A stretch of DNA of 16,802 nucleotides from Microcaldota archaeon (GCA_027371655.1 DAHXMR010000128.1:1-16802); one strand, 5' to 3'; positions 1 to 8,603 are shown, counted from the first letter of the stretch. Numbers and translations are program-made. Notes: a model not told the origin generated them from the letters alone.

Positions 1-3000
1 GCTCAACCGCAGATTCCTGCTACAAAAGCGTGAACACCACCGCGACCAACCTCACGGTGTACGGCACGCTTTACGAAAACGTTTCCTCGCCCGTGCCAAG
101 CGGCATAATCAACCGCAACACCACGCAGCTTTTCAACGCGACAACAAGCGACGACTGCGGCACCCGGCTTTACAACGCGACGATAACGTGGCTCAACGAA
201 ACCGGCACCCCCCTCGCGGCCGGATACAACGCGACCTGGGCCGTTCCCGTGGCATACAAGCGCGGCGGCACCACCATCAGCGCCAACGCCACCCTCGCGT
301 ATCACGACTATTACGTAAACTCGACGCCCCTCACCGTGTACGGCTGGAGCAGCATCACCGCCATCGCCCCCGCAAACGGAAGCACTTACACCGCAAGCGG
401 AATCCCCGTCGAGATAACGTGCACGGTGGTCGACAACGGGACATCCATGGGCATAGCGTCGTACTCCGTCAACTTCTACAAGAACGGCGCATTGCACGAC
501 GCGAACGTCAACACCAACAGCCTCGGCGTTGCCTCGACGCTGTGGTCCATACAGGCAGAAAGCCCCGGAACCTACAACTTCTCATGCAGCATCGCGGACT
601 ACCCCGCGTCGTACTACAACGCGTCGCTTGCCATGCTCACCTCCCAGCTCACGCTCCTGCGCTCGCTCAACATAACCGGCATTTCCTACGACACGCTCTC
701 GGTTTACCGCAACAACTCGTACTCGCCGCACAACGCGACGTTCACGGTCACGGTGGCGGACGCGCAAATAGGCCCCGCCCAAAACGCGACCGTGTGGCTG
801 TATAACACGACCGACCTTTTGGGCAACTGCACCACCAACTCCACCGGAGGATGCCGGGTGGCCTACGACCCGCAGGACGACATAACCCCCGGCGAATACG
901 TGCTCTTCTTCAACGCGACCAAGCCCAGTTTCCAGTCCAGCCAGACCGAGAACCGCACGGCAACCGCCAAAGGCGCGCTTGCCACCAAGATAACCTCGCC
1001 CGCGAACGGAACGTTACTCAGCAAGATAGACTCGGCAAACCTCTCCGCAACCGTTTCCGACGAGAACGGCAATTCGCCCGTAACGGCCCTCAAATGGTTC
1101 AACGAAACAACGCAAATAGCAAGCGGAAGCGGAACCAGCCGCTCGCTCATCGACCAGCAAACCGGCGTGCGCAACATCACCGCAAGCGCCACCAGGCAAT
1201 ACTACGACGACGGAAACCAAAGCACTCAAATAACCGTCTCCGGCCTTGCCGACGCCGAAATGGCCCTGCCCCAAAACGGCACGATACTCGCCTACAACGA
1301 CACAATCCCGCTCTCCTGCAAGGTCAAGGACCACGACACCGGCGGCGGAATCGCCGGCTACAACGCCTCGTTCTACTACAACCTCTCAAGCGGCTTCGTA
1401 TTCATAGCCAACGCCACAAGCAACGCCACGGGCTACGCCAACTCCAACTACCCGCCGACGCAAAAAGGCCCGGTGCAACTGACGTGCGCGATTTTCGACG
1501 ACATCGGCAAATACTACTCCGCGTACTCCAACCAAAGCACGGTAACGGTGACAGAACACGACGGCAAGCCGCCGCAAATAACCTTCGCGTCAATAGCCCC
1601 CAACCAAAGCGTCGAAGCCAACCTCAACACCACGACCATAAACGCGACGGTGACCGACGACACCTCGGTGTACTCCGTGTGGGCGCAGGTGGGCCTGCCC
1701 AACGGCACCATAATCCGGCTTGCGATGAGCAACTACTCGCAGGACAACTATTCCACAACCTACCTGCCCCTCATCAACGGCACCCACAACCTCACCATCT
1801 ACGCATCCGACTCCCCGCCCGAACAAAACTCCAACTCCACCTTCGTGGGCTACTTCGAGGTGCTGGGCATAACGCAGGGCCAGGTCATCTCCACCCCGCC
1901 CAGCATCGTGGTCAGCAACATCACCCAATACGGCGGCCACTCGTTCGTGATGGCCATAAACTACTCCAACGTGGGCGCCGCCGCGGCAATAGGCGCAAAC
2001 CTCTCCGTGTTCGACACCTCCGGCCGCATAAACTACAACGAGTCCGCAAAGCAATGCGGCAGGATCGAGGCGGGCGGAACTTGCGAATGGAGCGTCCTTG
2101 CCACCGTGACAACCGCAACGCCGCCCTCGTTCATACCAATCACAATAGACGGCCACTGGAAGAACCCCGACCTGTCCACGAGCTTCGTGCAAAACACCAC
2201 GTTCGTGACGGTCGCCTCCAATCCCATAGTCAACGCCACGCCGGACACCATCAACGCAACGATACCCCCCGGCACCACCGCCCTCGCAGGCACAATCAAC
2301 GTCGAGGCAAGCGGAAACGACTACCTCGCAAACACGCAAATATTCGCAATCGGAGGCGACATCGCCACCCGCTGCCCCGCCTGCGCGATAACGATATACC
2401 CAAGCTCGCCGGGAACAATCGCCGCCGGCACCAACGTCTCGGTGGCGGTGAACGCCAGCGTGCCAAGCGATTTGGCGCCGGGATACTACTGGACGTACAT
2501 CCGCTCCAACACGTCCAACGCGGGCTACGACGACACCCTCCTCAACCTAACAGTTTCATCCAACACCACGTGGTCCCGCGCGCCCGCAACGTTCGGAACA
2601 ATCGTCGGCGGATTGAACACCACGGGCACCATCGGCAACATCACCCTCACAAACAACGGAAACTACCCCGTGTCCTTCAACCTGTCCATAGCGGGGGCTA
2701 TACAAGACAGGCTGCGCCTCGACGGCAACCAACAATGGTCCCGGACGCTTGCAAGCCAGGCATCCGCGAACATACCCGTGACATACGACCTGCGCGCCGC
2801 AATAGCAAACGACACGTATCCCCTCACCATATACCTGTTCTCCGACGGCTCGCCCGCGAGCGCGAACGTGACGCTCGACCTCAACGTCACCGACACCCCG
2901 CCCCAAATCAATTCATTCAATATTTCGCCAGGCTCGGTCGAAACCGGATTCGAAAACGCCACCGCAATCGCCAACATCACCGACAACTACGCGGTGTCAA

Positions 3001-6000
3001 CGGCGTGGCTCAACATCACGCTGCCAAATGCAACAGTGCAAACAATCCCGATGAGCAACGCCAACACAAGTTATTACGCTGCCCAGTACAACGCGAGCGT
3101 GCAAGGCAATTACTCGATAAGCGCCTGCGCCAACGACTCAAACAACAACGTAAACTGCTCCGCGCCGATTGCGCTGCAATCCGTGGCGAACACCGCGCTT
3201 TCAGTGTCCGCGAACGCCACGGTGGTCCAAATAAGCGGAATCACCCAAACCGCCGGAGGCGCAGCCGCGGTGCTCGCAAACGTTTCCAACACGGGCCTCG
3301 CGCGCGCGCTTTCCACAACGCTTTACGCGAACGCGTCAAACGCGACCATTAGCCCGGGCACCACGAGCATCGGCACCCTCGCGAAAAATGCTTACAACGC
3401 GACGGCGCTTGCGATAACCGTTCCCGCTGGAACGCGGCCGGGCAACTACACGGCGAACGTGACCGTGAACTGGACGGACATAAACGGAACGCAAACATCG
3501 AACTCGGCGAACTTCACGATACGCGTGCTCTCCAACCCCCAGCTCTCGCTTAACACGTCGAACGTTTCCATAACGGCCGGCAGCGGCACAAGCGCGACCG
3601 CCGCGTTCGCGGTGAACGCGTCGGGCAACGACGACCTCGCGGGAATAACGTTCACCTGCGTTTCCGGCACCGTCTGCACGGGCTTCTCGCCGTCCTTCTC
3701 CAACAACTCGTTTGCACTTTCCGCGGGCGCAAGCCTGCAAATCAACCTCACGGTCACCTCGCCGATGGCGCAAACCGACGGCACCTATTACGGCATAGTG
3801 TACGCCAACTCCTCAACCGGCCCGTCCGCACAACTCAACGTCTCGGTCGGCATACCTAACGCCATGAACTGGACCCAAGAGCCGGCCGCCGTATACGCCG
3901 AAGCCGTGCAAAACACCACCATCACCCTCGACACGATAACCGTAACCAACATCGGCAACCAAGACGTGCAAATCGCCATCAACACAACCGGCAACGGAAC
4001 AAACTACTCCGCACTCTCCCAGTATGCGATGACAATACCCTACGATCCGCAATCGCCCGGGGCACGACAACTCTACGCTACATTCGCAGCGCCCGCATCC
4101 CCACTCAACGAAACGCTCTACCTTGCCAATATTACCACCACCAACGCCAACGCGTCCCCGCCGTTCCGCACGACCGAAGCATTCATACTCGTCAGGCCGT
4201 TCGCCGCCAACATCACGAGCCCGACCGAAAACGCGCCCAAGACCAACGTGACGAACAACACCAACGTATCCGTTAGGATGAACGTCACCTACCGCGGCAG
4301 CCCAGTCACCGCGAACGCGTCGTTCAACGTCACGCTGCAGCGCAACTCCAACGCATACCTGATACAGATAAACAACTCGGGCTACAACACCGCCGCCTAC
4401 GACTGGGCAAGCGGGCTGTGGATAATCAACTTCTCCGCGCCAATAATCGGCGCGGCGGCATACGACCTCAACGTCTCCACCGCATACCGCGGGTACGACA
4501 ACTCCTCGAACGCCTCGTCGAACTTCACCGTGCGCCTGGACGACGTGGAATTCCGCGCCATAGAATACCACGACACCGTGCCGCCCCAGCTTGCAATCGG
4601 CCTCGTGTCCCCCATCGCGCGCTACGCCGTGCAAAACATCACCCTCAACGCCACCGACTTCGGCGTCGTGCCCCCGCAAAACGTTTCCGGCAACGCGACC
4701 GACCCCAACGGCACCACGTACAACCTCTCATTCGCCTACAGCCAGCGCGTAAACGACACCTACCAGTTCCTCGCCAACTTCTCAAGCACGGGCACCCTCG
4801 GCAACTATACCGTGATGGCCCGCGCCTGCGACGCCAGCGGCAACTGCAACACCACAAGCAAAACGTTCGAAGTGCGCGCCCCCATATTCTGGGCCGGAAC
4901 AGGCGCCGACTCCGAACAGGCAACAAGCACGCCAATCGCCCTGCGCTTCAGGTTCTACGAAGGCGGCGGAACGCAGGAATACGACTTCTCCTCCAACCTC
5001 ACAAGCGGCGCCTACAACAAGACAATCTTCGTGGGCACGCACGGCATACAAACCAACGCGTTCAACTCCACGCTCAACCTCTCCGGCGTTTACCTCAACG
5101 CGAGCACGTACAACGCCCTCGTGTTCGGCCGCATACCCGCATCGCGCATAGGCATAGGCAGCATCGAGGGAATCGCGGTGCTCAACAACGCGTCCCTCAA
5201 CTACTCCCAGGCAAACTTCTCGTTCAACTACTCGCAAATGACGGGATACGCCGCGGAGTCCGGACTTGGAATCTACACGTGCGCAAACTGGACCCAATAC
5301 CAGACTTGCGCCGCAAACTGGACGCGCACCACCAGCGCGCCCGACCTCAACACGCACACCATTTCCAACGCGTCCCCGGCGCTCTCGCAGGCATACGCCC
5401 TCGCCGAATACGTGTGCGGCAACGGCGCGTGCGAATCGCCATACGGCGAAAGCATCAGCAACTGCCCAGCCGACTGCGGAACAATAAACACAACGGCAAC
5501 TCCCACGCCCGCGCCGGCAGGAGTTGGCGGTGGCGTAGGTGGTGGTGGGGCTAGTGGAGCCGCGGGTAGTGGGAGTACTGGAGGCGTCGGTGGAAGTGGA
5601 ATCGCCCCGTTGCAGCCCGGCGCCGGAATCGGCGGAGGCGGAGCAGGAACAGGCGCGGGAAGCGGAACCGGAACAGGCGGCGCAGGCACGGCAACCGGAA
5701 CGATGCCCGTAACCCAGCTTGAAGTCAAGGCAACGCTCATCTACGTGACGCTCGTGCCCGGCGAACAGGCCACGGAATCAATGGATTTGATAAACAACCT
5801 CGACTCCGACTACAACGCCACGGTGTTCATTCAAGGCGCGGCCGCCGACTTCGCGAAACCCGCCGCTCCCCGCACGCTTGTGCAAGCCAAGACCACCAAA
5901 GTAATGCCAATCTACATTTCCACTTCGAAGGACACGGCCCAGGGCTCGTACACCGGGGAAATAGTCGTGAAATTCGGAAACTTCACGCACCGCACGCCAA

Positions 6001-7565
6001 TCACAGTCAAGGTGCAGAAGCCCCCGGCCCCGCGCGCCGAAGTCCGCATCAAGCCCCTGCTCGACTCCATCAACCCCGGCGAGGCCATCAAATTCGAAAC
6101 ATCCGTGGTCAACACCGGCGAAACGCCCACGATAGACGAAATCGGATTGCGCTACACCATAAAATCCCTCGAAGACGACAAGGAAGTCTCGACCACCACC
6201 GAAACCATCTCGGTCGAGGACTCGGTCACCAAAATCAAGTCCATCAAGGTGCCCGCCAACCTCGCGCCCGGAAAATACTCCATCACCGTCGAGGCAATCT
6301 ACGCCGCGGGCAACACCACCAAGACATCGCAGGCATACGCGTCGTTCGAAGTCACGCAGCCCACCATAACCGGAATGCTGTTCTCCGCCCTCGCCACAAG
6401 CTGGATACCCTACGCCGCAATAGGCCTCTTGGGCTTCGCGTTCGTCGGCCGCAGGCTTTACAAGGAATACCAGGACCGCAAGCGCCGCAGCGCACGCTTC
6501 ATATTCCCCCTCGACTTCAAGAAGCTCCCACAGCCCGGGCCGACCTCGATACCCGTGGGAAAAATCGCCGAAACCGACGTCAAAACATACCTTGACACCA
6601 CAAAGCTCCTGATGCACTCCATCGCCGCAGGAGGCACGGGTTCCGGAAAATCCGTGTCCGCACAAGTGTGCGCCGAAGAACTGCTCAAACGCAACATCCC
6701 CGTCATAGTCTTCGACCCCACCGCCCAGTGGACCGGCTTCATCAGGCCGTGCAAGGACGGCCAGATGTTCTCCCTCTACAAGAACTTCGGCATGAAACCG
6801 GAGGAAGCCCGCGGATTCAAGACCAACATCATAGTGGTCGACGACCCCAACATGGCCATCAAGATAAGCGACTACATGAAGCCCGGCGAAATGACCGTGT
6901 TCGTGCTCAACCAACTGCCCGCACCAGTGCTCGACGGCTTCTGCCGCCGCTCCATAGAATCAATCTTCGAAAGCAGGCCCCAGGAATCCAAGGAGCTGAA
7001 ATTGATGCTCATCTACGACGAAGTGCACAGGCTCCTGCCAAAGTACGGCGGCAAAGGCGCCTACCTCGCACTCGAGCGCGGATGCCGCGAGTTCCGCAAG
7101 TGGGGAATCGCCATCTTCATGATATCCCAAGTGCTGCTGGACTTCAAGGGAGCCATCCGCACCAACATCGCCAACGAAATCCAATTGCGCACACGCTACG
7201 AAGGCGACATCGGCAGGGTGAAAACCAAGTACGGCGCCGAATACTCCGCGCGCGTCACCAAGCTAATGATAGGGACGGGATTGTTCCAGAACGCCGAATA
7301 CAACGACGGCAAGCCCTGGTTCATCTCATTCCGCCCGCTTTTGCACTCCACGTTCGCCCTCACCGACGACGAACTGCGCCAATACTCCGCGGTGCAAAAG
7401 CGCGTGACGGCCGCACGCGAGCAAATAGCCGCAATCAAGGCCGGCGGCAAGGACACCTACGACATCGAGCTCGAACTCAACATCGCAGCCGACAAGATGA
7501 AACAAGGCTCGCTTTCGATGGCCGCAAACTACCTCGAATCCGTCGAGGCAAGGCTCAAGAAATAG
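1..7565 (+). CDS. Giant surface glycoprotein fused to a cytosolic HerA/FtsK-type ATPase (5' partial)
   Basis: The frame is open to the left edge, so the GTG at 30 is probably not the true start and the signal peptide lies outside; residues are numbered from that GTG. Residues 1-1790 are Ig-like beta modules dense in N-x-S/T sequons, with a duplicated block at 514-956 and 957-1400. A four-cysteine motif follows (C1796, C1801, C1812, C1816), then a Gly-rich linker (1831-1891), two beta domains (about 1895-2110), one membrane helix (about 2116-2140) followed by an Arg/Lys-rich stretch, and an ATPase. Walker A is GGTGSGKS (2201-2208), Walker B is LMLIYDE with D2330 and E2331, and a sensor-like SQ ends at Q2367. 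I see no sequon after the helix, which fits an N-out, C-in topology. The ATPase resembles the HerA/DUF87 branch, whose members form hexameric DNA or protein motors; the substrate here is unknown. It ends in a short helical tail. Confidence 0.9.
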   Translation, partial: STADSCYKSVNTTATNLTVYGTLYENVSSPVPSGIINRNTTQLFNATTSDDCGTRLYNATITWLNETGTPLAAGYNATWAVPVAYKRGGTTISANATLAYHDYYVNSTPLTVYGWSSITAIAPANGSTYTASGIPVEITCTVVDNGTSMGIASYSVNFYKNGALHDANVNTNSLGVASTLWSIQAESPGTYNFSCSIADYPASYYNASLAMLTSQLTLLRSLNITGISYDTLSVYRNNSYSPHNATFTVTVADAQIGPAQNATVWLYNTTDLLGNCTTNSTGGCRVAYDPQDDITPGEYVLFFNATKPSFQSSQTENRTATAKGALATKITSPANGTLLSKIDSANLSATVSDENGNSPVTALKWFNETTQIASGSGTSRSLIDQQTGVRNITASATRQYYDDGNQSTQITVSGLADAEMALPQNGTILAYNDTIPLSCKVKDHDTGGGIAGYNASFYYNLSSGFVFIANATSNATGYANSNYPPTQKGPVQLTCAIFDDIGKYYSAYSNQSTVTVTEHDGKPPQITFASIAPNQSVEANLNTTTINATVTDDTSVYSVWAQVGLPNGTIIRLAMSNYSQDNYSTTYLPLINGTHNLTIYASDSPPEQNSNSTFVGYFEVLGITQGQVISTPPSIVVSNITQYGGHSFVMAINYSNVGAAAAIGANLSVFDTSGRINYNESAKQCGRIEAGGTCEWSVLATVTTATPPSFIPITIDGHWKNPDLSTSFVQNTTFVTVASNPIVNATPDTINATIPPGTTALAGTINVEASGNDYLANTQIFAIGGDIATRCPACAITIYPSSPGTIAAGTNVSVAVNASVPSDLAPGYYWTYIRSNTSNAGYDDTLLNLTVSSNTTWSRAPATFGTIVGGLNTTGTIGNITLTNNGNYPVSFNLSIAGAIQDRLRLDGNQQWSRTLASQASANIPVTYDLRAAIANDTYPLTIYLFSDGSPASANVTLDLNVTDTPPQINSFNISPGSVETGFENATAIANITDNYAVSTAWLNITLPNATVQTIPMSNANTSYYAAQYNASVQGNYSISACANDSNNNVNCSAPIALQSVANTALSVSANATVVQISGITQTAGGAAAVLANVSNTGLARALSTTLYANASNATISPGTTSIGTLAKNAYNATALAITVPAGTRPGNYTANVTVNWTDINGTQTSNSANFTIRVLSNPQLSLNTSNVSITAGSGTSATAAFAVNASGNDDLAGITFTCVSGTVCTGFSPSFSNNSFALSAGASLQINLTVTSPMAQTDGTYYGIVYANSSTGPSAQLNVSVGIPNAMNWTQEPAAVYAEAVQNTTITLDTITVTNIGNQDVQIAINTTGNGTNYSALSQYAMTIPYDPQSPGARQLYATFAAPASPLNETLYLANITTTNANASPPFRTTEAFILVRPFAANITSPTENAPKTNVTNNTNVSVRMNVTYRGSPVTANASFNVTLQRNSNAYLIQINNSGYNTAAYDWASGLWIINFSAPIIGAAAYDLNVSTAYRGYDNSSNASSNFTVRLDDVEFRAIEYHDTVPPQLAIGLVSPIARYAVQNITLNATDFGVVPPQNVSGNATDPNGTTYNLSFAYSQRVNDTYQFLANFSSTGTLGNYTVMARACDASGNCNTTSKTFEVRAPIFWAGTGADSEQATSTPIALRFRFYEGGGTQEYDFSSNLTSGAYNKTIFVGTHGIQTNAFNSTLNLSGVYLNASTYNALVFGRIPASRIGIGSIEGIAVLNNASLNYSQANFSFNYSQMTGYAAESGLGIYTCANWTQYQTCAANWTRTTSAPDLNTHTISNASPALSQAYALAEYVCGNGACESPYGESISNCPADCGTINTTATPTPAPAGVGGGVGGGGASGAAGSGSTGGVGGSGIAPLQPGAGIGGGGAGTGAGSGTGTGGAGTATGTMPVTQLEVKATLIYVTLVPGEQATESMDLINNLDSDYNATVFIQGAAADFAKPAAPRTLVQAKTTKVMPIYISTSKDTAQGSYTGEIVVKFGNFTHRTPITVKVQKPPAPRAEVRIKPLLDSINPGEAIKFETSVVNTGETPTIDEIGLRYTIKSLEDDKEVSTTTETISVEDSVTKIKSIKVPANLAPGKYSITVEAIYAAGNTTKTSQAYASFEVTQPTITGMLFSALATSWIPYAAIGLLGFAFVGRRLYKEYQDRKRRSARFIFPLDFKKLPQPGPTSIPVGKIAETDVKTYLDTTKLLMHSIAAGGTGSGKSVSAQVCAEELLKRNIPVIVFDPTAQWTGFIRPCKDGQMFSLYKNFGMKPEEARGFKTNIIVVDDPNMAIKISDYMKPGEMTVFVLNQLPAPVLDGFCRRSIESIFESRPQESKELKLMLIYDEVHRLLPKYGGKGAYLALERGCREFRKWGIAIFMISQVLLDFKGAIRTNIANEIQLRTRYEGDIGRVKTKYGAEYSARVTKLMIGTGLFQNAEYNDGKPWFISFRPLLHSTFALTDDELRQYSAVQKRVTAAREQIAAIKAGGKDTYDIELELNIAADKMKQGSLSMAANYLESVEARLKK
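1569..2897 (+). repeat. Ectodomain supermodule, copy 1 (about 443 residues)
   Basis: Protein-level tandem duplication inside the giant surface protein. The copy starts at P-P-Q-I and runs through an Ig-like unit ending in V-W-A-Q-V-x-L-P-N-G-T, a unit with a GG…Y-S-N-V-G-A-A core, a unit containing E-A-S-G-N-D-Y-L-A, and a unit opening T-W-S-R-A-P that carries T-N-N-G-N. The same succession recurs in copy 2. DNA identity looks low, so the duplication is old or the modules are generic stalk units. Confidence 0.65.
2898..4196 (+). repeat. Ectodomain supermodule, copy 2
   Basis: Second copy of the same order of units: P-P-Q-I start, A-W-L-N-I-T-L-P-N-A-T, a GGAAAVLANVSNTG core, N-A-S-G-N-D-D-L-A, and N-W-T-Q-E-P followed by T-N-I-G-N. 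The landmarks sit at nearly the same relative positions as in copy 1. The right boundary is approximate, where a new Ig-like unit (N-I-T-S-P-T-E-N) begins. Confidence 0.6.
5520..5702 (+). repeat. Gly-rich low-complexity linker within the giant gene
   Basis: About 61 residues (1831-1891), almost only Gly with Ala, Ser and Thr, between the four-cysteine motif and the juxtamembrane beta domains. Its first part uses GGT, GGG, AGT, ACT and GCT codons, which are scarce in the C-ending codon use on either side. That suggests a recent insertion or slippage expansion. It probably acts as a flexible hinge between stalk and membrane-proximal domains. Confidence 0.75.
6375..7562 (+). other. Membrane anchor plus ATPase module of the giant protein
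   Basis: This part begins with a hydrophobic helix of about 24 residues that ends in a run rich in Arg and Lys, the usual cytoplasmic-side signal. After a short linker comes an I-P-V-G strand, Walker A with K2207, a D-P-T-A-Q-W strand where HerA-type proteins carry D-P-x-x-x-Y/W, Walker B (D2330, E2331) followed by V-H-R-L-L-P, and I-F-M-I-S-Q. All the residues expected for nucleotide binding and hydrolysis that I can recognise are intact, so it is probably active. The last 50 or so residues are helical and charged. Confidence 0.85.
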
Positions 7566-7620
7566 CGCGGCCAAAGCACTCGGGGCATGAGCGGCGCGGG
7601 AAGAACAACGCATTATTGCG

Positions 7621-7654
7621 GCAACGAAGTGAGGGGAAATTTCCCAACCGTTGC
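7621..7654. terminator. Candidate bidirectional terminator between convergent genes
   Basis: A 6-bp inverted repeat (GCAACG at 7621-7626, CGTTGC at 7649-7654) encloses a perfect 12-bp palindrome GGGAAATTTCCC at 7634-7645. It sits in the 90-bp gap between the stop of the giant gene (7565) and the stop of the minus-strand gene (7656). Plus-strand T-runs come only further on, inside the neighbouring gene, so function is uncertain. Confidence 0.35.
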
Positions 7655-7655
7655 G

Positions 7656-8129
7656 TCAAGACGTTTGCTTTTTCCGCTTCCCCGAGCCGCCCCCGATTTT
7701 GCCCTTTAAAAAAAGCGCTATTGCCAAAATCACGAAAAACCCGCCAATCGCAAGAAGCGCGCCCGAAAAGGGCCGCGCCTCCCCGAACGGAATCCCGGCA
7801 ATCACGAAGCCCGCGTTCGCAATCATCAAATCGCTTGGCGCGCCATTCCCGCGCCCAAAGTGGATATAACCGCTCAATGCCAGGGACGCGAAGGCCAGCG
7901 ACCAGAAGTAAACCGCGTAACCCTGCAAAAACATCAAGGGCATCCCCGAAAGCGTTATCCCAACCAGGGACAGCGCGCCTATCGCCGTCATGCAAAGCGT
8001 GTGGCAGACGCCGTGCGCGCCCGCCACCCCGAGCACGCCCGAGGAATTGCCAAGCAGCGCTATTTTCCGCCCGGCCCTTTTCAAAAAATCGCCAAAAAAC
8101 GCGCGCACGCCACAACCGCCCAAAAGCAT
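7656..8129 (-). CDS. Small four-helix membrane protein with a His/Cys motif
   Basis: 157 residues from the ATG at 8129. A longer in-frame reading to 8288 exists but overlaps the upstream gene, and its N-terminus has no sensible sequence. The ATG is also placed right for leaderless transcription, with an A/T-rich box about 27 bases upstream. Hydrophobic segments lie at about 23-37, 46-66, 70-91 and 101-140 (the last may be two), with a basic tail G-K-R-K-K. H39-x2-C42-H43-x2-C46 lies at the start of the second helix and looks like a metal or thiol site. This layout weakly recalls the MerC family of small mercury-transport membrane proteins, which carry a Cys/His motif in a four-helix bundle, but I cannot confirm it. 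No mer genes are nearby. It follows two other membrane-protein genes on the same strand. Confidence 0.7.
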   Translation of the reverse strand: MLLGGCGVRAFFGDFLKRAGRKIALLGNSSGVLGVAGAHGVCHTLCMTAIGALSLVGITLSGMPLMFLQGYAVYFWSLAFASLALSGYIHFGRGNGAPSDLMIANAGFVIAGIPFGEARPFSGALLAIGGFFVILAIALFLKGKIGGGSGKRKKQTS

Positions 8130-8150
8130 TACATTGCTTGTAACTCTTAG

Positions 8151-8160
8151 GGTTTTTATG
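8151..8160 (-). promoter_or_regulatory. Candidate TATA box for a leaderless transcript
   Basis: On the minus strand this reads CATAAAAACC, centred about 27 bases before the ATG at 8129. That is the archaeal TATA-to-start distance, so the RNA would begin at or next to the start codon. No ribosome binding site precedes that ATG, which fits a leaderless message. The gene may also be read through from the genes upstream. Confidence 0.4.
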
Positions 8161-8244
8161 GCTTTGCGCGCCGGGAGGCAAAAAACCCGGGCGCCCCGCG
8201 CTTTTGGCGGGCATCCGCAAAAATAGGGGAAAATAAGGAAAGTT

Positions 8245-8595
8245 TCAGCCGAGCTTCCTCGAGAACCGGTAGATTTCCCACGCGGCAAAACCCAGGCAGG
8301 AAAACCCGATTATTTCCACAAAATGCGTGGCATAGACAAGCTGCAGGGAATACTCCGGCTGGTATAGCCCCAGATTATCCAATACCTGGGCCGCGGCAAG
8401 CACCATTACCCCGAACGTAGCCCATCGCACGCAATCCGACATCCCCCCCTCGGTAAACTTGCGGTAGGCAAGTAAAAAAATCACGGCCGCGGCAACCGCA
8501 ATTACGACCAGCGTTATGTGCATCGTGCTCAACGCAGTGTCCGTCTGCAGCTTCAACGCAAGCGCTTCCACGGAACTCGCACAAAGATCCGCCAT
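8245..8595 (-). CDS. Three-helix membrane protein, paralogue B
   Basis: 116 residues. The ATG at 8595 is fixed by GGTGAT, which matches the archaeal consensus GGAGGTGAT, two bases upstream. Three helices are predicted at about 25-45, 55-75 and 88-110. The neighbouring gene at 8664-8987 encodes a close relative. Both share M-S-D-x3-W before helix 2, L-D-N at its end, and H-F-V/I-E…G-F/L-S-C-L-G-F-A…W-E…F-S in helix 3. Polar His and Glu kept inside a helix hint at a bound cofactor, metal or ligand. The arrangement recalls the membrane part of some archaeal sensor proteins, but I do not recognise the family and there is no kinase or output domain. Confidence 0.8.
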   Translation of the reverse strand: MADLCASSVEALALKLQTDTALSTMHITLVVIAVAAAVIFLLAYRKFTEGGMSDCVRWATFGVMVLAAAQVLDNLGLYQPEYSLQLVYATHFVEIIGFSCLGFAAWEIYRFSRKLG

Positions 8596-8597
8596 TT

Positions 8598-8603
8598 ATC
8601 ACC
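8598..8603 (-). promoter_or_regulatory. Ribosome binding site of paralogue B
   Basis: GGTGAT, reading 8603 to 8598 on the minus strand, matches the 3' part of the archaeal consensus GGAGGTGAT, two bases before the ATG at 8595. It decides the start of that gene. Confidence 0.7.

Noticed and set aside
30..32. GTG at 30 as the start of the giant gene
   Set aside because: The frame is open further left with protein of the same character (including S-C-Y-K), no signal peptide follows the GTG, and no ribosome binding site precedes it. The gene is cut by the window edge.
851..3352. 833-codon open frame on the plus strand
   Set aside because: It overlaps the giant gene in another frame and encodes Arg/His/Pro-rich sequence typical of a shifted reading of GC-rich DNA.
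5778..6914. 378-codon open frame on the minus strand
   Set aside because: It is antisense to the juxtamembrane and ATPase part of the giant gene and has only a Gly/Val/His-rich shadow composition.
6668..8143. 491-codon plus-strand open frame running past the giant gene
   Set aside because: It begins inside the ATPase coding region, crosses the convergent junction, and is an Arg/Gln/His-rich shifted reading with no start signal.
8168..8194. GC-rich inverted repeat between paralogue B and the four-helix protein
   Set aside because: The stem has a bulge and the T-run of the minus strand lies in the loop rather than after the stem, so it is not a convincing terminator.
7656..8288. 210-residue version of the four-helix membrane protein
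   Set aside because: The extra N-terminus overlaps the end of paralogue B and contains no recognisable sequence; the ATG at 8129 fits the promoter box better.
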